From Bubalus kerabau (taxonomy: Eukaryota; Chordata; Mammalia; Artiodactyla; Bovidae): 64,000 nucleotides of DNA. The stretch lies in assembly GCF_029407905.1 (NCBI RefSeq), contig NC_073627.1:47919001-47983000 (forward strand), given 5' to 3'. The position numbers were made by a program, and so were the translations under genes. Each line of letters opens with the position of its first letter. Position 1 is the stretch's first letter. Shown here in pieces: positions 10,124-19,993 of this stretch. Under the pieces are notes generated by a model. The model ran no database searches, had not been told where the DNA came from, and worked only from the letters and a program-made list of their open reading frames with translations.

Positions 10124-11206
10124 TTCAGTTCAGTCACGCAATTGTGTCGAACTCTTTGCAACCCCACAGACTGCAGCACGCCAGGCTTCCCTGTCCATCA
10201 CCAACTCCCAGAGCTTACTCAAACTCATGTCCATTGAGTCGGTGATGCCATCCAACCTCCTCATCCTCTGTCGTCCCCTTCTCCTCCTGCCCTCAATCTT
10301 TCCCAGCATCAGGGTCTTTTCCAGTCAGTCAGTTCTTTACATCAGGTGGCCAAAGGATTGGAGCTTCAGCTTCAGCATCAGTCCTTCCAATGAATATTCA
10401 GGACTGATCTCCTTTAGGATGGACAGGTTGGATCTCCTTGCAGTCCAAGGGACTCTCAAGAATCTTCTCCAATACCACAGTTCAAAAGGATCAATTCTTC
10501 GGCACTCAGCTTTCTTTATAGTCCAACTCTCACATCCATACACGACCACTGGAAAAACCATAGCTTTGACTAGACAGACCTTTGTTGGCACAGTAACGTC
10601 TCTGCTTTTTAATATGTTGTCTAGGTTGGTCATAGCTTTTCTTCCAAGGAGTAAGCATCTTTTAATTTCATGGTTGCAGTCACCATCTGCAGTGATTTTG
10701 GAACACAAAAAAATAAAGTCTCTCATTGTTTCCATTGTTTCCCCATCTATGTGCCATGTGATTGGACCAGATGCCATGATCTTAGTTTTCTGAATGTTGA
10801 GTTTAAAGCCAACTTTTTTGCTTTCCTCTTTCACTTTCATCAAGAGGCTCTTTAGTTCTTCTTCACTTTCTGCCATAAGGGTGGTGTCATCTGCATATCT
10901 GAGGTTATTGATATTTCTCTCGGCAATCTTGATTCCAGCTTATGCTTCTTCCAGCCCAGCGTTTCTCATAATGTACTCTGCATATAAGTTAAATAAGCAG
11001 GGTGACAATATATAGCCTTGACCTACTCCTTTCCCAATTTGGAACCAGTCTGTAGTTCCATGTCCAATTCTAACTGTTGCTTCTTGACCTGCATACAGAT
11101 TTCTCAGGAGGCAGGTCAGGTGGTCTGGTATTCCCATCTCTTTAACACTTTTCCACAGTTTGTTGTGATCCACACAGTCAAAGGCTTTGGCATAGTCAAT
11201 ATCTCA
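10124..11206 (-). mobile_element. BovB LINE, 5'-truncated
   Basis: Antisense BovB about 1.08 kb long. The 3' terminus lies at 10124 (complement TTCAGTTCAGTC). On the minus strand 11173-10940 encodes part of the RT palm (QGYILSPCLFNLYAEY), and 10876-10337 encodes the region after the catalytic motif. The two frames are offset, so the RT is broken. The 5' part (endonuclease and early RT) is absent. Confidence 0.93.
10337..10876 (-). pseudogene. BovB ORF C-terminal fragment
   Basis: A 179-codon frame starting at MAESEEELKS, just downstream of the RT YADD site, and running through the conserved LNIQKTKIMASGP block and the KAMVFPVVVYGCESWTIKKA block. RTE-type ORF2 proteins carry endonuclease and RT; only the thumb and C-terminal part remains, with no catalytic residues. 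Not functional. Confidence 0.85.
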
Positions 11207-11968
11207 ATACAAAATAAAAGAATTTTTTTAAAGTGCATCTCTATGAGTCAGCCCATACTGCTGGGGGCCATATTCCAGATTAAGTCTTAGTGCCCCAATG
11301 ACTTGGTCTGGGTCCTGAACCATAGGATGGACCATTTCACGCTTTCCCCAGGAACCTGATGAATGAAACCATCTCTCTTCTGACTCTCATCCCTTAAAGC
11401 TAAAGAAAGAGGAGCCAGGCTTGAGACCTTGAACCTTATTTATTGACTAATTCCAGTCTCTCTGTGATTATTATCTATGTTGGTCCCCACTTTAAATCAA
11501 CTGAAAGTGTATTCCTGTTGCAAACTGGAACCACTTCACTTCACTTTTTCTTCTTCTCTATTCATTTGGGGGTTTGAAAAGCCAAGAGAAAAAATTTACC
11601 AGAGTGAAAAAGAAGGATCTGGGATTTAGGGATCTGCCCCCATGAAAAATAAACCTCCTGGTGCTTAAACATTTCGTGGTCATTTTTCAAATACCTGGTC
11701 TCCAAAGGCTGGTTTTACAGATTCCATTAATGCTGGCTGCCACTGGGACAATTCTGGACAGATAGCTTGTCCCACCTGAGCCACCTCTTGGATTAAAAAG
11801 CAACTGCGCAGTAGGGAAGGGGCTTGTGTTTGCTCTATCACAGGCCTTGGAAAAGAGGTTTCCCCTTCCCTACCCCTCCCCGCAACATACACAGTGCCCA
11901 CCATTCCCATCAAGTACCACAGTCAAACTCAAAATTGGATTTCACTTGTGTTGTGGTTGTTATTTTTC
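11207..11968. other. Unclassified sequence
   Basis: No confident repeat. The region is moderately AT-rich, with a CATTTCACGCTTTCCCCAGG-type low-complexity feel and no exon signature I can defend. Confidence 0.4.
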
Positions 11969-12058
11969 CACCCTCATCATTTTTCTTTCTTAAAAAGGCT
12001 TCAAATATATATGAAGGCTTTTTAAGAAAAAAAAATTATTTTCACTTTGATGAGGGTG
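11969..12058. repeat. Imperfect hairpin at the BovB 5' junction
   Basis: CACCCTCATCA at 11969-11979 is answered by TGATGAGGGTG at about 12049-12058. The inner arms TTCTTAAAAAGG and CTTTTTAAGAA flank an AT-rich loop at 12003-12012. The outer arm on the left is a short antisense BovB-like segment. Confidence 0.75.
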
Positions 12059-12436
12059 AAAGAGGAGAGTGAAAATGCTGGTTTAAAACTCAACATTCTA
12101 AAATCTAAGGTCATGGCATCCAGTCCCATCCCTTCATGGCAAATAGATGAGGGAAAAATGGAAACAATGACAGAATTTATTTTCTTGGGCTCCAAAATCA
12201 CTGTGGATGGTGACCACAGCCACGAAATTAAAAGATGCTTGCTCCTTCGAAGGAAAGCTATGACCAACCTAGAGAGCGTATTAAAAAGCAGAGACATCGC
12301 TTTGCCAACACAGGTCCATCTAGTCACAGCTCTGGTTTTTCTTGTAGTCATGTACAGATGTGAGAATTGGACCACAGAGAAGGCTGAATGCCAAAGAATT
12401 GATGCTTTCAAACTGTGGTGTTGGAGAAGAGTTGAA
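12043..12436 (+). mobile_element. BovB internal fragment lacking its 3' end
   Basis: Plus-strand BovB from the region after the RT palm (frame from 12047: GLKLNILKSKVMASSP, then VFLVVMYRCENW) to TGGTGTTGGAGAAGAG. It lacks the usual 3' terminus. BovB copies normally lose the 5' end, so this one was later deleted or replaced next to the SINE that follows. Confidence 0.9.
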
Positions 12437-12442
12437 AGAGTC

Positions 12443-12606
12443 TATAAATGGCTGTGCTGGGTCTTAGTTGGAGCATGAGGGATCCTTTCTAAGTTGCAGC
12501 ATGGAAACTCTTTGTTGCAAGTGGGGTCTAGTTCTTTGACCAGAGATTGAACCCAGGCCCCCTGCATTGGGAGCAGGGAGCCACCGGACCACCAGGGAAG
12601 TCTCCC
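12443..12606 (-). mobile_element. CHR-type SINE
   Basis: Antisense SINE: GGCTGTGCTGGGTCTTAGTT at the tail side and GGACCACCAGGGAAGTCTCC at the head side. It sits exactly where the BovB is cut off. Confidence 0.88.
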
Positions 12607-13024
12607 TCTAAAAGTCTACACTTAAATAAACTATATTACCTAAACATCTCCTGGGATGCTGTGTAAGGCTCAGGTCTGAACCCAGAGCCTTTGATGGAGA
12701 TGTTCAGACTGCTAGACACAATTAGAGTCCATTGCCTCAGGCTAGGATGGGGTTGACCTTGATTTTTGGCTTCTCAGTAATTTTTGTTGCAATTTTTAAG
12801 TGTCCCAAGAGACAGCATTGACTCTCCACCCCACCCACTGGGTCCTGCCAACCTTATCTTCCTAGAGACAGCTGTGCCCTATAGTAGGAGTTTTCATGGT
12901 CTCCTAACAGGACATGAGAAATACTGACAGCATTCAGGATGACCAGGTAGAGTCTTCAGCCTAGCACTAAGATGAGATATCTGTAGAAACTACCGGAGTA
13001 GACTGCAGAGTCTCTGTGGCGAAG
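12607..13024. other. Unclassified sequence
   Basis: No recognisable repeat or gene. Confidence 0.45.
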
Positions 13025-13370
13025 TAAGTTAGGCACCCTGGGTCTCAGTTTCTTTGCCTACACCATGGAAATAATTTTGGAAGCAATAGCATAGGCAAGT
13101 GAAAGGAGCTGCTAAAATAAAGCCTGTGTGGGACTCCTCTGGTGGTCCAGTGGTTAAGTCTTCGCCTTCCAATGCAGGGGGTGCAGGTTCGATCCCCGGC
13201 CAGGCAGCTATGATCCCTCCTGCCTTGTGGCTAAAAACCCGAACATAAAACGGAAGATCTATTGTAACAATGCCAATAAAGACTTTAAAAACAAATAGAG
13301 CACACAGAATGCCTAGCATGTAGTGAGCCCTCTCTTAAATGTTAGCTGACATTGATGACGAGGATAATGA
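13025..13370 (+). mobile_element. MIR SINE split by a CHR-type SINE
   Basis: MIR text GGGTCTCAGTTTCTTTGCCT at 13040 and, after the insertion, GAATGCCTAGCATGTAGTGA at about 13308. The order is that of a plus-strand MIR. Confidence 0.7.
13130..13295 (+). mobile_element. CHR-type SINE, short form
   Basis: Head GGTGGTCCAGTGGTTAAGTC, box-B-like GGTTCGATCCC, and a tail ending in AATAAAGACTTTAAAAAC. It splits the MIR. Confidence 0.88.
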
Positions 13371-13735
13371 CCTAACATTGTCCATGGAGATACAAATGAG
13401 AGAAGTTGCCTGATTTGGGAGAAATCAGGGACCGCTTTACAGGGGAGGCAGCATTTGGACAAAATCCTGGAGGGTTTAAGTGGCTCAGAGTCAGGTACAA
13501 TAGTGGAAGAAGACTGGAGAAAGGAAGAGAATTTCGGGACGTAGATGATGCGCTAAAGGGCCCTGGGGAAGAGTGAGCAGTCATTTGTTTTAACTGAAGC
13601 CTGATGGTGATGAGCTAGACAGAGCAGGAGGCAGAGTCTGCCTCCAGAGGAAAGGGTCTCTCTGTGGGTCCCAGGGCACAACGGGAGGCATGGAGCAGAT
13701 TTCTCTTGAAGTTCACACTTCAAGTTTGTTTGTTG
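13371..13735 (-). mobile_element. L2-like remnant (weak)
   Basis: Antisense L2-like text such as CAGGGGAGGCAGCATTTGGA, with the matching downstream order. Strongly decayed. Confidence 0.4.
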
Positions 13736-13814
13736 TTGTTTTTTCTGATTTTTAAAGAAAAAAGTTATTTATTTAAAAATTTTAAAAATTATTTAAATTG
13801 GAGCATGACTGCTT

Positions 13815-13861
13815 CAGGGTTGCAAAGAGTCGGACATGACTTATCAACTGAGCACAGAGTA
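13815..13861 (+). mobile_element. 47-bp Bov-tA 3' end with target duplication
   Basis: Only the terminal part is present (GTTGCAAAGAGTCGGACATG, then ACTTATCAACTGAGCAC). CATGACTGCTT at 13804-13814 recurs exactly at 13862-13872, so this is a real insertion despite its size. Confidence 0.8.
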
Positions 13862-14012
13862 CATGACTGCTTTACAATGTTGTGCTAGTTTCTGCTGCAC
13901 AAGTGACTGGGCTCTGTGTACACACACATCCCCTCCCTCTTGAGCCTCCCTCCCACCCCCGCCCCCATCTCAGCCCTCAGGGCCTCCACAGAGCACCGAG
14001 CTCAGCTCCGTG

Positions 14013-14052
14013 CGCTACGCAGCCGCTCCCCACGCTACGCAGCCGCTCCCCA
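14013..14052. repeat. 20-bp tandem duplication inside the L1
   Basis: CGCTACGCAGCCGCTCCCCA occurs twice head to tail, identically, at 14013-14032 and 14033-14052. Confidence 0.95.
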
Positions 14053-14260
14053 CTAGCTAGCTATTGCACACGCGGTAGTGGATATATGTCAAACTACTCT
14101 CTCAGTTAATTCCGCCCCTTCCTTCCTCCGCACCGCCCGCCGCTTGGTGCCCACAAGTCCGTTCTACACTTGCGTCTCTACTCCTGCTCTGCAAATAGGC
14201 TGCGCTACAGGGCAGTGACGGCCGTACAAAAGCCATATAACATCAGACAAAGGCATCTGG

Positions 14261-14929
14261 AAATCACTGGATGCAATTCCCCTTTTTAAGGATGGAGAGG
14301 CATGAGAGTCAAGCAAAGACTCCAGGGGGCCACACGCCACTGGGGAAGTGGAGAAGGTGTCTACACTGGGGATGATGCCTTGGGTCCCTCCCATTCCAAG
14401 CGTCTGCAATCCTGACCCAGACCCCTGCACCCTCCTTGGGAAGGAGCAGGGGCCCTGGGGGCCTTCACCTTCAGGGGATTCAATCCTATGCATATTTCAA
14501 CGTCCAACCAAGTGCTTTCCCTGAGCCTAGCCTCCTAGCAGAATCACCTGGGCAGCTCTTGGAATGATGCAAATGAGCCAACGCCATCCTTGGAGAAAAG
14601 GGTTTCTGGGCTGAGGCCTGTGCATCTGTGTTTTCAATAAACTATTTATTTCAAAGGCTCAACACTCCAAGAAGATGGCCTTTCAGTCTCCCACAGCGCA
14701 TTGTAGCTATTTTGCAATGTTTTCTCTCCTTCTCTTGGGAGACCAGATCTGAGTCATCTTTGAAACTCGCCCCCACCCCCCAGCAGCTAGGGCAGGGTTT
14801 TTTTTGTTTTTGTTTTTGTTTATTTTTTACCTAACAGACACCAAATGAATAAATGTTTGATGAATGAAAATGATCAAAGAAATGAATGAAGCATTGTGCA
14901 AATCAGTGGACAATGGCAGCAGTAGTGGT
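14261..14929. other. Mostly unclassified; MER5-like piece at 14535-14632
   Basis: AGCAGAATCACCTGGGCAGC followed by GGTTTCTGGGCTGAGGCCTG resembles an old hAT-Charlie (MER5-type) DNA transposon. The rest has no clear family, apart from a short AATAAATGTTTGATGAATGA near 14848 that is L2-tail-like. Confidence 0.45.
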
Positions 14930-15090
14930 TGCTATTTTTAGTAACTGCTGTGTGCCAGAGAGCACTCAATATAGGCGCTATGTCATCTAAGCCTTGTGTT
15001 CCTGTGAGGCGTGTACTATTCTCTTCACTGTATGATACAGGAACGCAGGCTCAGAAAGATGAAGTGACTTGTCCAACTTTGAACAACCTA
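14930..15090 (-). mobile_element. MIR SINE
   Basis: Antisense MIR: AACGCAGGCTCAGAAAGATG followed by AAGTGACTTGTCCAAC at 15062-15077. Confidence 0.7.
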
Positions 15091-15207
15091 TACGTTGACA
15101 ATTTTTAAGAAAACCGGGCTATGATGGTTTGTGCTGCCTGTCTTACGCCCTTGGCGAGACGGGTGTCGCCGGGACAAGCCTGGGAAAAAGAGCAGCGTTG
15201 CTCTCTT

Positions 15208-15221
15208 CTGCCCTCTGCTGG
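15208..15221 (-). promoter_or_regulatory. Candidate CTCF binding motif
   Basis: The minus strand reads CCAGCAGAGGGCAG, matching every position of the CTCF core CCASYAGRKGGCRS. It lies in unique, relatively GC-rich sequence (15120-15290), not in a SINE. Binding is an inference from the motif only. Confidence 0.55.
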
Positions 15222-16114
15222 CTCCATGCAGAGTAGCGGAAAGAGCGCAGGAGGGACCGGCTTCCTTTGAAGGGTCTGAGCCCCACTTGGATTTTAGTGC
15301 CTTTTTCATTAGATCAGTCATCTTCCTTCCACCTGGGTTCTTCCTCTTGTCCGGCACGTCCCTCCAAGGCCAGGTTTGGATACAGGCTCAGGGTGGGCTG
15401 CAGTGAGCTGTGGGAATGTTCAGGCTGCCCTGGCTTCTGGAATTCCCAGGGAACGTCCCTGCCTTGGGTTTAGTAGAGGACCTGTGGTTGACTCCACCTG
15501 AGTCTGTCCTGAAAAACCACGAGCTTATACAGAGTTTGGAGGTCCCTTGAAGACCCTCCTTCCTATCTAGGGTTCTTGACTGGGGAGTATGGATAAGTTT
15601 CAGGATATCTGTTTTCCTTGTTTAGGTTTATATCTATTCTCTGGGATGGGTATGGGTTTAGATTCAGATCTCCAACTTATGAACCATGGTCCCCCCACCC
15701 CCACACACACACACACACTGTAGAGGTGAGGGTGCCACAGCCCTGAAGGGGAAGGAGGGGATTGGCCCGAAGTCAGACAGATGATCAGTGCTGCTATATA
15801 GCTCCTGACACCCAGTCCATAGCAAACCATAACCCACACACTCCCAAGCCCATCTGCCTCTCCTCTGCAAAAAGAGGCCAATTTTCCATCAGGACTGCCC
15901 TATCCCAGAGGTTACGTTTCCCCAAGGTTTGGCCCCACCCAGAGACCTCTGTACTAGCTCAAATGGGCAGCTGCACCCAGCTGGTCCCACAGAGCAGGTG
16001 AGAGGTAGGCGTGCCCACATCCAAGGAGACATCGGGCCAGCAGGCAGCCCCGGGGTTCCTCTTGGGTTCATGAAGTCCGCCTGACGACTCACAACCACCT
16101 TGGGAGATGGCTGG
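15222..16114. other. Unclassified unique sequence with a short (CA)n
   Basis: No exon or repeat family stands out. A CA run lies at 15703-15719 after a C-rich tract. Open frames on both strands in 15088-15881 have no motif. Confidence 0.45.
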
Positions 16115-16250
16115 GGCAAATGAGTATCTCTCCAATACAGAGATGGGGAAACCAAGGCCCTGAGAGATCAGGTGGTTTGCTCAGATTCTCAGCTAGACTG
16201 AGGCAGAGCTGGCCAGCCCCTCAGCTCCATGCTTTTTGTCTACATCCAAG
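16115..16250 (-). mobile_element. MIR SINE
   Basis: Antisense MIR: AGATGGGGAAACCAAGGCCC followed by TGAGAGATCAGGTGGTTTGC, then GAGGCAGAGCTGG. Confidence 0.75.
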
Positions 16251-16654
16251 CTGGCTCCGGGTTTAAGTTGTTCATGTTTTAGCAAGAATGTATGTTCAAG
16301 GGTCAGATATCTGTTACCTCTGTTGAATAGCATTCTGCGATGAGCCTGTCCAGAAATATCTCAAACAAGATAGAACAAAAACAAATAGCACATAATTCAA
16401 TTCCATATGAGCTCTGAGGATCTCCTACATGTCGGAGGACCAGGGAATATACTTCATGCAGAGAGTTTGGGTCTCTCACTTGCCCTAACCCCCTGTCTCT
16501 GCCCCAGGATTTCTCTCAATTGTTCTTGGCTCTTTTTGTTCCCAACAGGTGATCAAACCAAACAAGCAAATCCACTTTCCAAAGTAAAGGAAGGCAAAGA
16601 AGTACAATGCGTTAATGACTCTGGCATCCCAAGGACTTTTGCTTCATTATCTCA
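16251..16654. other. Unclassified sequence
   Basis: No recognisable repeat or gene. Confidence 0.45.
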
Positions 16655-17056
16655 TTCTTTTAATAGTTAATGAATCCATGCATTCATCCAGCACAGATGT
16701 CTTCAGGGCTTACTTTGTCCCAGCTCTGTGGTCCTAGACGCAGCAGTGAATGGTTATGGGCCCTCCTTCATGGAGATAGTCTTCTATCCAGACAGACAGA
16801 TAACAGAGGTGAGATGTCACCTCACACCAGCCAGAATGGCCATCATCACAAAATGGACAAACAATAAATGTTAGAAAGAGTGTGGATAAAGGGGAACCCT
16901 CTTGCACTGTTGGTGGGAAGGTAAATTTGTGCAGCCACTATGGAAAACAGTATGGAGGTTCCTTAAAAAACTAAAAACAGAATTACTGTGTGACCCAACA
17001 GCCCCACTCCAGGGCAGTTACACAGAGAAAAACCGTGATTCAGAAAGATACATTCA

Positions 17057-17399
17057 GGGACTTCCCAGGTGGTGCAGTAGATAGGAATCTGCCTGCCAAT
17101 GCAGGGACACAGGTTCAACCCCTGGTCTGGGAAGATCCCACGTGCCACGGAGCAACTAAGCCTACGCACCACAACCACTGAGCCTGAGCTCTAGAGCCCG
17201 CAAGCTGAAACTATTGAGCCCAAGTGCTGCAAGTCCTGAAGCCCGAGCGCTCTAGGGCCCACGGTCCACAACAAGAGATGCCACTGCGATGCAAGACATG
17301 AGCTCCGCAACAGTGAGTATCTCCCATTCACCGTGACTAGAGAAAGTCCATGCATAGCAAAGACCCAGCACAACCGAAGATAAATAAGCCTATTTTAAA
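17057..17399 (+). mobile_element. CHR-type SINE, full length
   Basis: Head GGGACTTCCCAGGTGGTGCA, body with CCACGGTCCACAACAAGAGA, tail AAGATAAATAAGCC. It lies within the L1. Confidence 0.9.
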
Positions 17400-17521
17400 A
17401 AGGCAATGCACCCCAATGCTCATTGCAGCACCATTTACAATAGCCAGGGCATGGAAACAACGTAAAAGCCCAACAGAGGAATGGGTGAAGAAAGTGTGAT
17501 GCGCATGCACAATGGAATACT

Positions 17522-17946
17522 GCTGCTGCTGCTGCTGCTGCTAAGTCGCTTCAGTCGTGTCCGACTCTTTGCGACCGCATAGACGGCAGCCCACCAGGCT
17601 CCCCCGTCCCTGGGATTCTCCAGGCAAGAACACTGGAGTGGATTGCCATTTCCTTCTCCAATGCATGAAAGTGAAAAGTGAAAGTGAAGTCGCTCAGTCG
17701 TGTCCGACTGTTAGTGACCCCATGGACTGCAGCCTACCAGGCTCCTCCATCCATGGGATTTTGCAGGCAAGAGTACTGGAGTGGGGTACCATTGCCTTCT
17801 CCGATTATTCTGTCTGCTGCTGCTGCTGCTAAGTCACTTCAGTCGTGTCCGACTCTATGTGACCCCATGGATGGCAGCCCACCAGGCTCCGCCATCCCTG
17901 GGATTCTCCAGGCAAGAACACTGGAGTGGGTTGCCATTTCCTTCTC
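17522..17946 (-). mobile_element. BovA2 with an extra monomer (three BovA units)
   Basis: Antisense BovA2 dimer at 17522-17800 followed by a second right-hand monomer at 17812-17946, each starting with a (GCT)n run and CGTGTCCGACTC. The whole block is flanked by CACAATGGAATACT at 17508-17521 and 17947-17960 (14 bp, exact), so it entered as one event or by nesting in its own tail. Confidence 0.9.
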
Positions 17947-18231
17947 CACAATGGAATACTACTTAGCCAGAAAAAGGAGAAAACTGTGCCAGTTGCAGAG
18001 ACATGGATGGACCTAGAGATTGCATACAGGCCGAAGTAAGTCAGAAAAAGAATACCATATATTAATGCATGCATGTTGAATCTGAAGGAAAAAAGGGTAC
18101 AGATGATCTTATTTACAAAACAGAAACAGAGACACAGATGTAGAGAAGAAATGTATGGACACCAAGGGAAAAAGGGGAGGATGAGATGAATTGGGAATTG
18201 CACGGACATGTCTACACTATTGATACTATGT

Positions 18232-18306
18232 TGCAGCCTACCAGGCTCCTCCCTCCATGGGATTTGCCAGGCAAGAGTACTGGAGTGGGGTGCCATTGCC
18301 TTCTCC
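18232..18306 (-). mobile_element. BovA left-monomer fragment
   Basis: 75 bp of antisense BovA (GCAGCCTACCAGGCTCCTCC to TGCCATTGCCTTCTCC), inside the L1. Confidence 0.85.
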
Positions 18307-18317
18307 TATAAAATAGA

Positions 18318-18571
18318 TGGCCTAGTGGTTAAGGCAATGTACTGCTAACCCATAGGGCTTCCCAGGTGGCGCTAGAGGCAAAGAACCTGCCTGCCAATGC
18401 AGGATACCTAAGAGATGTGGGTTCAATCCCTGTGTTGGGAAGATCCCCTGGAGAAGGACACGGTAACCTACTCCAGTATTCTTGCCTCGAGAATCCCATG
18501 GACAGAGGAGCCTGGTGGGCTACAGTCCATGGGGTTGCAACGAGTCGGACATGACTAAAATGACATGGCAT
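18318..18571 (+). mobile_element. tRNA-Ser-like head fused to a Bov-tA SINE
   Basis: 18318-18355 reads TGGCCTAGTGGTTAAGGCAA then TGTACTGCTAACCCATAGG. This aligns with the D arm through the anticodon arm of tRNA-Ser(GCT), with GCT at 18344-18346 and a damaged stem. A complete Bov-tA follows (GGGCTTCCCAGGTGGCGCTA onward). The unit is bounded by TATAAAATAGAT at 18307-18318 and 18572-18583, so both parts entered together. Not a working tRNA: it lacks the acceptor and T arms. Confidence 0.75.
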
Positions 18572-19106
18572 TATAAAATAGATAATTAAAAAGAACCTAC
18601 TATATAGCACAGGGAGCTCTGCTCAAGGCTCGGTGGTGACCTAAATGGGAAGGGAATCCAAAAAAGAGGGAATGTATGTATATGCATCGTGGCTCACTTA
18701 GCTGTACAGTAGAAACTGTCTCAACATTCCACTGCAGCAACTGTGCTGAAATAAAAATTAGACAGAAAGAAAAAAGGGGAGTCAGCAGGATTCTAGGTGG
18801 AAAAGAATGGTGGGGGCGGGGGGGCGGCGGGGACCTACATGAGATGCAGAGACCCCGGAAGGCATCCTGAGAGGACACTTTATGATGAGCTATGAGGCTT
18901 GAGAAGGAACCGGCTGGGTGAAGGCAGAGGGAACAGCCTTTCAGTTAGAGGGAACAGCAAATGCAAAAACGCCCAAGTGGGGGAAGACTTGGTCTAGATG
19001 GAGAGCAGAAAGAGGTCCCAATGAAAGAGCAGCATGACACGTGAAGAGAAGGATGAGAGAGAGGAAAGGGGGAGAGGCAGGCAGGGGGATCTAGAAAAGA
19101 GCCTGT

Positions 19107-19348
19107 TTTTTTTTTTTTATTTTTTAATATTTATTTATGTAATTGGCTGCGCTGGGTCTCAGTTGCGGCATGCGGGAGCTTCGCTGTGGCGCACGGGCTC
19201 TAGCCGTGGTGCGCAGGCTCAGAAGTTGTGTCCCAGTGACTTAGCGGCTTCAAGGCATGTGGGATCCTAGTTCCCCGACCTGGGATCAAACCCCTGTGCC
19301 CTGCATTGCAAGGCAGATTCCTAACCGCTGCACCCCCAGGGAAGCCCC
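19107..19348 (-). mobile_element. CHR-type SINE
   Basis: Antisense SINE with a T-run at 19107-19119, GGCTGCGCTGGGTCTCAGTT, and the head complement CACCCCCAGGGAAGCCCC. GAGCCTG flanks it on both sides (near 19100 and 19349). Confidence 0.88.
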
Positions 19349-19768
19349 GAGCCTGCATCTGGGACCAGGAAGATCTCAGGGACAGCTGGCACCCCTCAAG
19401 CTGGCTCCCCAGCCCCGTGTCTGCCTCCCCTCGAGGAAGCGTCTAGAGGATTTTCCTTCCTCTGGACGAAAGATGAGGTCAATGTTGTCACAGCAGAGAG
19501 CTCACGTGGCGCGGAGATTGAATCTCCCGCTGGGAGCTGAGTGGGAAAGTCATCGCTTCCCCACAGGCTCCGAGAACACTCAGGCCTCATCAACCCCTCA
19601 TCCCGCAACGTGCATTCACACAGCCCCTTCTAGCAGCGGTCCTTACTTTTTTTTATTTTATTTTATTTTTTCAATTGAAGTATGGTTGCTTATTGGTTTA
19701 TTTAAATGTTAATTTGTTTGGATGCATTTTTCCCCTGCTAAATATAGAGTATCTTTTCTAATTTTGTT
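19349..19768. other. Unclassified, with a short antisense L1 tail near 19665-19692
   Basis: TTTTCAATTGAAGTATGGTT at 19668-19687 is the start of an antisense L1 3' end that goes no further. The rest is not classified. No exon. Confidence 0.4.
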
Positions 19769-19993
19769 TTTGCTTTTTTGAATATTTATTTACTTATTTG
19801 GCTGTGTTGGGTCTTAGGCCAAACATGTAGAATTTTTGTCGCTGTGCACGGACTCTCTAGTTGTGGTGCCCTGGCTCTGGACTCAGTAGGTGCCCCGAGG
19901 CTTGTGGAATCTTAGTTCCCCCACCAGGGATTGAACCCACGTCCCCTGCATTGCAAGGCACATTCTTAACCAGTGGACCACCCGGGAAGTCCC
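19769..19993 (-). mobile_element. CHR-type SINE
   Basis: Antisense SINE flanked by CTAATTTTGT at 19759-19768 and 19994-20003, a 10-bp target duplication. Head complement CAGTGGACCACCCGGGAAGT. Confidence 0.9.

Larger units (their letters stand above)
13740..14260 (-). mobile_element. L1 3' end
   Basis: Antisense L1 3' UTR: CTTTACAATGTTGTGCTAGT at about 13870, ACATCCCCTCCCTCTTGAGC at 13926, and TAGTGGATATATGTCAAACT at 14073. It is more GC-rich than its relatives here and carries a 20-bp tandem copy at 14013-14052. Part of its left side is split by a tiny SINE piece. Confidence 0.8.
16809..18770 (+). mobile_element. L1 3' half carrying several SINEs
   Basis: Sense L1 from the ORF2 C-terminal coding region (ACCAGCCAGAATGGCCATCA at about 16827, GGAACCCTCTTGCACTGTTG at 16892) through the 3' UTR to AATAAAAATTAGACAG. 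Its pieces lie at 16809-17056, 17400-17521, 17947-18231 and 18572-18770. Coding potential is lost. Confidence 0.9.
16655..19015 (-). mobile_element. L2 LINE, split by an L1
   Basis: Antisense L2 3' end at 16655-16808 (CATTCATCCAGCACAGATGT, then CTTCATGGAGATAG). The L2 internal part resumes after the L1, at about 18800-19015, as GGCAGAGGGAACAGCC and AACAGCAAATGCAAAAACGC in the order expected for the same element. Confidence 0.75.

Noticed and set aside
10227..10793. 188-codon plus-strand frame, with similar ones at 34516, 36193 and 51841
   Set aside because: They are antisense shadows of BovB coding sequence and look alike only because the repeat is the same.
18318..18355. Functional tRNA-Ser gene
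   Set aside because: Only the D-to-anticodon portion is present, the anticodon stem is mismatched, and the sequence runs into a SINE.
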